A DNA stretch of 19,240 bases from JAUSIF01 sp036556265 (lineage in GTDB: Bacteria > Pseudomonadota > Alphaproteobacteria > Rhizobiales > Xanthobacteraceae). The notes under the pieces are model-generated. The model ran no database searches, was not told where the DNA came from, and was given only the letters and a program-made list of their open reading frames with translations. This document shows, piece by piece, positions 15,646 through 19,240 of this stretch (positions within the stretch are counted from its first letter, which is position 1; every line of letters starts with the position of its first letter). Where the stretch lies: assembly GCA_036556265.1 (NCBI GenBank), contig DATBJU010000041.1, positions 1 to 19,240 of the forward strand, in the 5' to 3' direction. The translations under genes and the position numbers were made by a program.

Positions 15646-16069
15646 GATGCTCCCCTTTTCAGCCCGTCACCGAGTGATTAGCGCAACTAGAATCCCTTCA
15701 AGTTGTCTCCGCTGTCAATCGGTTCCGCCCTGAGGCAGAGCCGGATTTGTCTGTAGTGGCGCCTTCTCGGCGCGAGCCTATTGCGGTGCACAAGCGCGTC
15801 CCATCGCGCCTACGACCGTCCGGACGATGAAGTTCGCGCGGACAAACGGGTCTCAAATGGAACTGCGCCGCCGCAGGCGCGTTTGCGATCGCATTGGCAG
15901 CCACTCGCTGTGTCTCTTCGCGGACACGCAAAGCGGCTTTTTGTCGAATGTTATGCAACCCGGGCAGGCGGTTGCCTACGAGCCGGGCGATTTGGATGAC
16001 GCGGAAGGTAAGACTGTCTAGAATTACCTCCACGATAGGTCAGCAGGCTTTCATCAGGGGAGTAACGTG
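15646..16069. other. 424-bp divergent intergenic region
   Basis: This gap separates the small gene (minus) from the deacetylase (plus). It contains a perfect EcfG-type promoter at 15859-15883 directed at the deacetylase. A 64-codon open frame (15827-16021, plus) overlaps that promoter; it has fairly GC-rich third positions but no ribosome-binding site and no recognisable homology, so it is not called a gene. No tRNA, repeat or strong hairpin was seen in the rest. Confidence 0.6.
15859..15883 (+). promoter_or_regulatory. EcfG-type general stress promoter motif
   Basis: GGAAC (15859-15863), 16 bp, then CGTT (15880-15883): a full match to the EcfG/RpoE2 consensus. It points to the deacetylase, whose ATG is 187 bp further on, implying a leader of about 180 nt. 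The long leader lowers confidence relative to the site at 2198. Confidence 0.5.
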
Positions 16070-16948
16070 ATGCGGGGTTCGGCGGCGTTGGTTCTTGCCG
16101 TGTGCGTGTCGGCTGCGGCGAGCGGGGTGGCTTTGGCCCAACAGTCCCCGCCGGGTTCGGCGGCAAAGGCTTGCGCCAACCCGAATGCGATGGGCCTCAC
16201 CCGAACGGTGGAGATCGACACCACCGGCGGCCCCGGCTTTGGCTTCGAGCATTTTCGCCAGCACGACTTCCTGAAGCGGAACGAGATCGTTCTCACGTTC
16301 GACGACGGCCCGTGGGAGACCACAACGCCATCGGTGCTGAAGGCCCTGGCGGATCAGTGCCTCAAGGCGACGTTTTTCCCGATCGGCAAGCACGCGACCT
16401 ATTATCCCGAGGTGCTCAGGCAAGTGGCCGAAGCCGGCCATTCGATTGGCAACCACACCTGGTCGCATCAAAACCTGACGCGCAAGAAGTTCGACGAGGC
16501 CAAGATGGAAATCGAGCTCGGCATCAGCGCGGTGAAGCACGCAGTGGGCGATCTGCCGATCGCGCCGTTCTTCCGCGCGCCAGTGCTCAAGCATCCGCCG
16601 GAGATCGTCACCTATCTGGGCGAGCGAAACGTCGCGATCTTCTCCACCGACCTGGATTCCTTCGATTTCACCATGCGTACGGCCGACAAGGTGATCGCGT
16701 CGGTGATGAAAAAACTGGAGAAGCACGGCAAGGGAATCGTGCTCCTGCACGACTTCCAGAAACACACCGCCGAGGCCCTGCCCGAGCTGCTCAACCAGTT
16801 GAAGGCGGCCGGTTACAAGGTCGTGCACATGAAGGCGAAAGACCAGCTTACGAGCCTCGCGCAATACGACGAGATCTTGCAGAAGCAGCAGAAGCTGCCG
16901 ACCGTGAGCACGCGCCCGACTTCGAGCGTCGTACGCACCGTCGAGTAG
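16070..16948 (+). CDS. polysaccharide deacetylase (NodB/CE4 family), exported
   Basis: 292 residues from the ATG at 16070 (GGGGAG seven bases upstream; a GTG directly precedes it). Residues 1-24 are a signal peptide (cut near ALA-Q). The NodB homology domain spans about 70-255: motif 1 TFDDGP (Asp78 base, Asp79 metal), motif 2 GNHTWSH (His129, His133 metal ligands), motif 3 FFRAP (Arg169), motif 4 around STDLDSFDF and motif 5 LLHDF (His227). All catalytic residues are present, so it should remove N- or O-acetyl groups from a cell-envelope or extracellular polysaccharide such as peptidoglycan or an exopolysaccharide. Residues 256-292 are a polar Gln/Lys/Thr-rich tail. It may be under the stress promoter at 15859. 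It converges on the 17023 gene. Confidence 0.92.
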   Translation: MRGSAALVLAVCVSAAASGVALAQQSPPGSAAKACANPNAMGLTRTVEIDTTGGPGFGFEHFRQHDFLKRNEIVLTFDDGPWETTTPSVLKALADQCLKATFFPIGKHATYYPEVLRQVAEAGHSIGNHTWSHQNLTRKKFDEAKMEIELGISAVKHAVGDLPIAPFFRAPVLKHPPEIVTYLGERNVAIFSTDLDSFDFTMRTADKVIASVMKKLEKHGKGIVLLHDFQKHTAEALPELLNQLKAAGYKVVHMKAKDQLTSLAQYDEILQKQQKLPTVSTRPTSSVVRTVE

Positions 16949-16967
16949 GCGGCTCGCAAAAAGAGTC

Positions 16968-17000
16968 GCGCCTCGCCCGGCCCCGGGGCCGGCGAGGCGC
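16968..17000. terminator. strong bidirectional terminator
   Basis: A 10-bp stem (GCGCCTCGCC / GGCGAGGCGC) encloses the 12-bp palindrome GGCCCCGGGGCC, giving a long GC-only hairpin between two convergent genes. On the minus strand it is followed by GACTCTTTTT, so it serves the 17023 gene best; on the plus strand the U-run is poor. Confidence 0.8.
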
Positions 17001-17022
17001 ATGTTCGCTACTGCGAAATGGC

Positions 17023-17187
17023 TTACTTCTTGGCCGGTGCCGGTGCCGTGGCGCCTGACATGGCCTTCTGCACTTCTTCCATCCAGCCTTGCCACAGCGT
17101 CTTGCCCGCGGATTGCGCCATGACCGTCGAGGACATGGCAAGACCAATCACGGCCAGTGCCGCAAGCACGATTGCAACCTTCTTCAT
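17023..17187 (-). CDS. very small exported protein, PAPAKK tail
   Basis: 54 residues from the ATG at 17185-17187, preceded by GGGGGT; the frame is open further upstream but without a start signal. The signal peptide is MKKVAIVLAALAVIGLAMSS with a cut after VMA, leaving about 31 mature residues: QSAGKTLWQGWMEEVQKAMSG, an amphipathic helix, then ATAPAPAKK. Its tail matches that of the 15412-15645 protein. No family is recognised. A strong terminator follows. It is real by signal peptide, stop and terminator together, although short. Confidence 0.65.
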   Translation of the reverse strand: MKKVAIVLAALAVIGLAMSSTVMAQSAGKTLWQGWMEEVQKAMSGATAPAPAKK

Positions 17188-17367
17188 GGGGACCCCCAAA
17201 TTTGGCCTCACACTCCGTGAAGCGGGGCGAAGCTTTGCCAAAGGCGAGGTGCGAGTCAACGGGAACCTGATCACGACGGCGAAGGCAGGCCGGCTGGCTC
17301 TCGAGGGGGCGGACCGCGGTCGGACACGGTTTGGTACACCTGGGAAAAGCAGGCACTGCGGCCGCAC

Positions 17368-18333
17368 CTACATCCGAAGGAGCCGCTTCGCGTTGCCCGA
17401 GAAAATCTTCGCCTTGTCCGCGTCGGGGATCGGCGCACGCTCGAGCCACTGCACGCCGGGCGCGTTGGCGACGAACGGCCAGTCGACCGCGAACAGGATG
17501 TGATCGACGCCCATTTCCGCGACGGTGCAGAGGAGCGTCGGGTCGGAGAAGTTGCCGCTCGTCGTCACATAGAAGTGGCGGCAAAAAATGTCGCGGAAGC
17601 TCATCGGCTTCTGTCCCGGCCGCTTCAGCGCCTGGTCGATGCGCCAGATGAAGAACGGCAGCGTTTCGCCGAAGTGGCCGAGGATGATCTTGAGCTTCGG
17701 GTGCCGTTCGAACACACCGGAAAGCACGAGCCGCACCGCGAGCGTCGCCGTCTCCACCGTGAAGCCCCAGGCGGCGCGGATCACCATCGGAAAATCCTTG
17801 GCGTAGTCCTTGTAGTAGATGTCCATCACCGCCGGATGTGGCGTCGCGGGATGCAGATAGATGGGGACATCGAGCGCTTCCGCGCGCGCATAGATCGGCC
17901 AGAAGCGCTTGTCGTCGAGGAACAGGCCGTGCGCCATGCCGTGCAGCATCGCGCCCTTGAAGCCGAGTTTCTCCACGGTGCGCGAGAGTTCGTCCGCCGC
18001 CGCATTCGCGTCGGTCGTCGGCAACACGCCGAACGCGGCGAAGCGTTTCGGATGCTGAGCGACAGTCGCGGCGAGGCGGTCGTTGACGCGGCGGGAAAGT
18101 TCGATCGCGGTGTCGGCGCCAAGTCGCTGGGTCGCGGGCGCGCCGTGCGAGATCACCTGGATGTCGATTCCGGCCTCGTCCATTTCCTTGAGACGGACGT
18201 CGCCGAGGTCCGCGAGGCGTTTCTGCATCTCCGGCGGCGCGAAGCGGTCGGCGGCGTCCCACGCCGCGGTCAATTCCGGGTCCCAGTAGTGCTCCTCGAG
18301 CACAATGACCGGACAATTCAGCGTCTTGTTCAT
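17368..18333 (-). CDS. amidohydrolase 2 family, ACMSD/gamma-resorcylate decarboxylase type
   Basis: 321 residues; a G-rich GGGGGTGGGA lies upstream of the ATG. A TIM-barrel metal enzyme of the ACMSD/2,6-dihydroxybenzoate decarboxylase group: the N-terminal VLEEHYW supplies Glu13 and His15, YLHPATPHP gives His161, LGHFGE gives His220 and FAVDWPF gives Asp284, matching the Zn/Mn ligands and general acid of gamma-resorcylate decarboxylase. Such enzymes decarboxylate hydroxybenzoates reversibly, without redox, in the cytosol; some relatives are hydrolases. It could feed a dihydroxy- or trihydroxybenzene to the dioxygenase encoded 5 kb away, but that link is inference. It is divergent from the SDR gene across 89 bp. 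Confidence 0.88.
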   Translation of the reverse strand: MNKTLNCPVIVLEEHYWDPELTAAWDAADRFAPPEMQKRLADLGDVRLKEMDEAGIDIQVISHGAPATQRLGADTAIELSRRVNDRLAATVAQHPKRFAAFGVLPTTDANAAADELSRTVEKLGFKGAMLHGMAHGLFLDDKRFWPIYARAEALDVPIYLHPATPHPAVMDIYYKDYAKDFPMVIRAAWGFTVETATLAVRLVLSGVFERHPKLKIILGHFGETLPFFIWRIDQALKRPGQKPMSFRDIFCRHFYVTTSGNFSDPTLLCTVAEMGVDHILFAVDWPFVANAPGVQWLERAPIPDADKAKIFSGNAKRLLRM

Positions 18334-18367
18334 GCTTGTCCCACCCCCGTTCCTTGGCGCACGTGAG

Positions 18368-18393
18368 TGTCGCTGGCTAGACTGAGCGCGACA
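18368..18393. promoter_or_regulatory. operator-like dyad TGTCGC-N14-GCGACA
   Basis: A 6-bp inverted repeat with a 14-bp spacer lies in the 89-bp gap between the divergent amidohydrolase and SDR genes, the expected place for a shared operator. It is short and could be chance. Confidence 0.3.
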
Positions 18394-18422
18394 AGGGCCG
18401 AAGTGCCCGGGGGAGGAGCGTC

Positions 18423-19240
18423 ATGGGTTTGCTGGACCACAAGGTGTGCGTGATCACGGGCGGGGCGGGGAGCCTCGGACTCGCGAGCGCGAAGCAGTTC
18501 GTGCGCGAGGGCGCGAGGGTGATGCTCGTGGACCTGAAGGAGGCGGACCTCGACCGCGCGAAGCGCGAGTTGAACAGCCCGAACGTGGAGACGACCGCCG
18601 CCGACGTCAGCCAGGTGGACGCGACCAGGAACTACATCGACCGCACGGTGGCGAAGTTCGGCAAGATCGACGTGCTGTTCTCCAATGCCGGCAATCAGGG
18701 GCCGATTACGCCGACGGTGGACTATCCCGAAGAGGTGTTCGACGCCGTGATGACGGTGCACGTGCGCGGCGCGTTCCTCGCGTGCAAATACGGGATTCCG
18801 CAGATGAACGACGGGGGCAGCATCATCATTACCTCGAGCGTCGTCGGCGCCATGGGCGCGCCCGGCGCGGTCGCTTACGTCACGGCAAAGCACGCGCTCG
18901 TCGGACTGATGCGCACGGTCGCGAAGGAGACGGCGAAGCGCGGCATTCGCGTCAACACCCTGCACCCGGGTCCGATCGACAACGAATTCCAGGCGAAGAT
19001 CGACGCCGGCATCGGCAAGCTCGCGGGCGCCGGGCTGCAAATGACGCTGCTGCCGCTGCGCGGCGAAGCGGAGAATTTCGGCACGTTCGCCATCGGCGCG
19101 ATCGGGTCTGCCTACTACGTCGGCTTCGTTTCCGGCTGCCTGCTCGGCCCCTACGTGATCCTGCGGGCGGGACACATCCGCGCGTTCACGGCGCTCGTGG
19201 CCATTGCCGCCGCCGCCGCCCTTGCGCACGGGCTCGTGCC
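18423..19240 (+). CDS. SDR oxidoreductase running in frame into an MFS-like segment (incomplete)
   Basis: 272 codons are open to the window edge. GGGGGAGGAG precedes the ATG. Residues 1-about 200 are a classical short-chain dehydrogenase: TGGAGSLG NAD(P)-binding loop (residues 12-19), Asp at the end of strand 2 (MLVDLKE, favouring NAD), SNAG, the catalytic Ser in ITSSV, and YVTAK with Tyr and Lys, then GIRVNTLHPGPIDNEF. After GIGKLAG (about 19008-19028) the usual SDR ending (P-x-E-I-A, L-x-S-D, G-x-x-x-x-D-G-G) is missing. Instead comes GLQMTLLPLRGEAENFG, then IGSAYYVGFVSGCLLGP and GHIRAFTALVAIAAAAA, characteristic of the N-terminal part of an MFS transporter but without its first membrane helix. 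The dehydrogenase part is complete for cofactor and catalysis; the whole is either a fusion by deletion or a chimeric assembly. Confidence 0.85.
   Translation, partial: MGLLDHKVCVITGGAGSLGLASAKQFVREGARVMLVDLKEADLDRAKRELNSPNVETTAADVSQVDATRNYIDRTVAKFGKIDVLFSNAGNQGPITPTVDYPEEVFDAVMTVHVRGAFLACKYGIPQMNDGGSIIITSSVVGAMGAPGAVAYVTAKHALVGLMRTVAKETAKRGIRVNTLHPGPIDNEFQAKIDAGIGKLAGAGLQMTLLPLRGEAENFGTFAIGAIGSAYYVGFVSGCLLGPYVILRAGHIRAFTALVAIAAAAALAHGLV

Noticed and set aside
15827..16021. 64-codon plus-strand open frame in the intergenic region
   Set aside because: There is no ribosome-binding site or recognisable family, and it overlaps the EcfG-type promoter. Third-position GC is moderately high, so it is kept only as a possibility in the intergenic entry.
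16040..18316. A 758-codon open frame on the minus strand
   Set aside because: It runs antisense through the deacetylase with all five NodB motifs and through the amidohydrolase in another frame; its sequence is Arg-rich and without domain pattern. High GC keeps antisense frames open.
18330..19229. 299-codon minus-strand open frame opposite the SDR gene
   Set aside because: The plus strand carries complete SDR motifs and an RBS; the antisense product is Arg/His-rich and featureless.

Overview
The window looks like chromosomal DNA of a GC-rich alphaproteobacterium, most likely Hyphomicrobiales (Rhizobiales, Bradyrhizobium/Pseudolabrys-like). The basis is two DUF1236 proteins, a long UvrB with N- and C-terminal extensions, many small Sec-exported proteins of unknown function, and two perfect GGAAC-N16-CGTT sequences matching the alphaproteobacterial general-stress (EcfG/RpoE2) promoter. 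No rRNA, tRNA, CRISPR array, transposase or phage gene was seen. The species is inferred from style only.

Layout. (1) 1-2832: an exported-protein island. Two plus-strand DUF1236 genes (the first cut by the window edge) flank four small minus-strand genes. Three of these four (831-1094, 1462-1713, 1880-2110) are paralogous exported peptides. Between two of them lies a compact three-stem inverted-repeat element (1337-1438) whose imperfect pairs become G-U wobbles only when read on the minus strand. (2) 2837-5070: minus-strand genes for a ZIP metal transporter, a VOC-fold protein with a very basic tail, a coiled-coil-like hypothetical and a small exported protein. (3) 5213-8564: uvrB (minus) divergent from a class III nucleotidyl cyclase with an N-terminal four-cysteine module (plus). 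(4) 8574-14375: six minus-strand genes: an endonuclease/exonuclease/phosphatase-fold protein, an AhpD/CMD-like protein, an LLM flavin-dependent oxidoreductase, an intradiol ring-cleavage dioxygenase, an exported metallo-beta-lactamase-fold hydrolase and an exported hypothetical. The CMD-LLM-dioxygenase part looks like a catabolic operon. (5) 14562-17187: a plus-strand SIMPL-domain protein and a plus-strand polysaccharide deacetylase, alternating with two minus-strand small exported proteins that share a Pro-Ala-Lys tail. (6) 17368-19240: an ACMSD/gamma-resorcylate-decarboxylase-type amidohydrolase (minus) divergent from an SDR dehydrogenase (plus).

Functionally, the dioxygenase, LLM oxidoreductase, CMD-like protein, amidohydrolase/decarboxylase and SDR fit degradation of a hydroxylated aromatic acid (decarboxylation, hydroxylation, intradiol cleavage). 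The substrate is not determined by the sequence, and no maleylacetate reductase or regulator is in view. The rest concerns envelope and stress functions, with stress-sigma control suggested for the second DUF1236 gene and perhaps the deacetylase.

The oddest feature is at the right edge. The SDR reading frame loses its expected C-terminus near 19020-19035 and runs on in frame into a major-facilitator-type transporter sequence that itself lacks its first membrane segment. This is either a deletion fusion or an assembly chimera.
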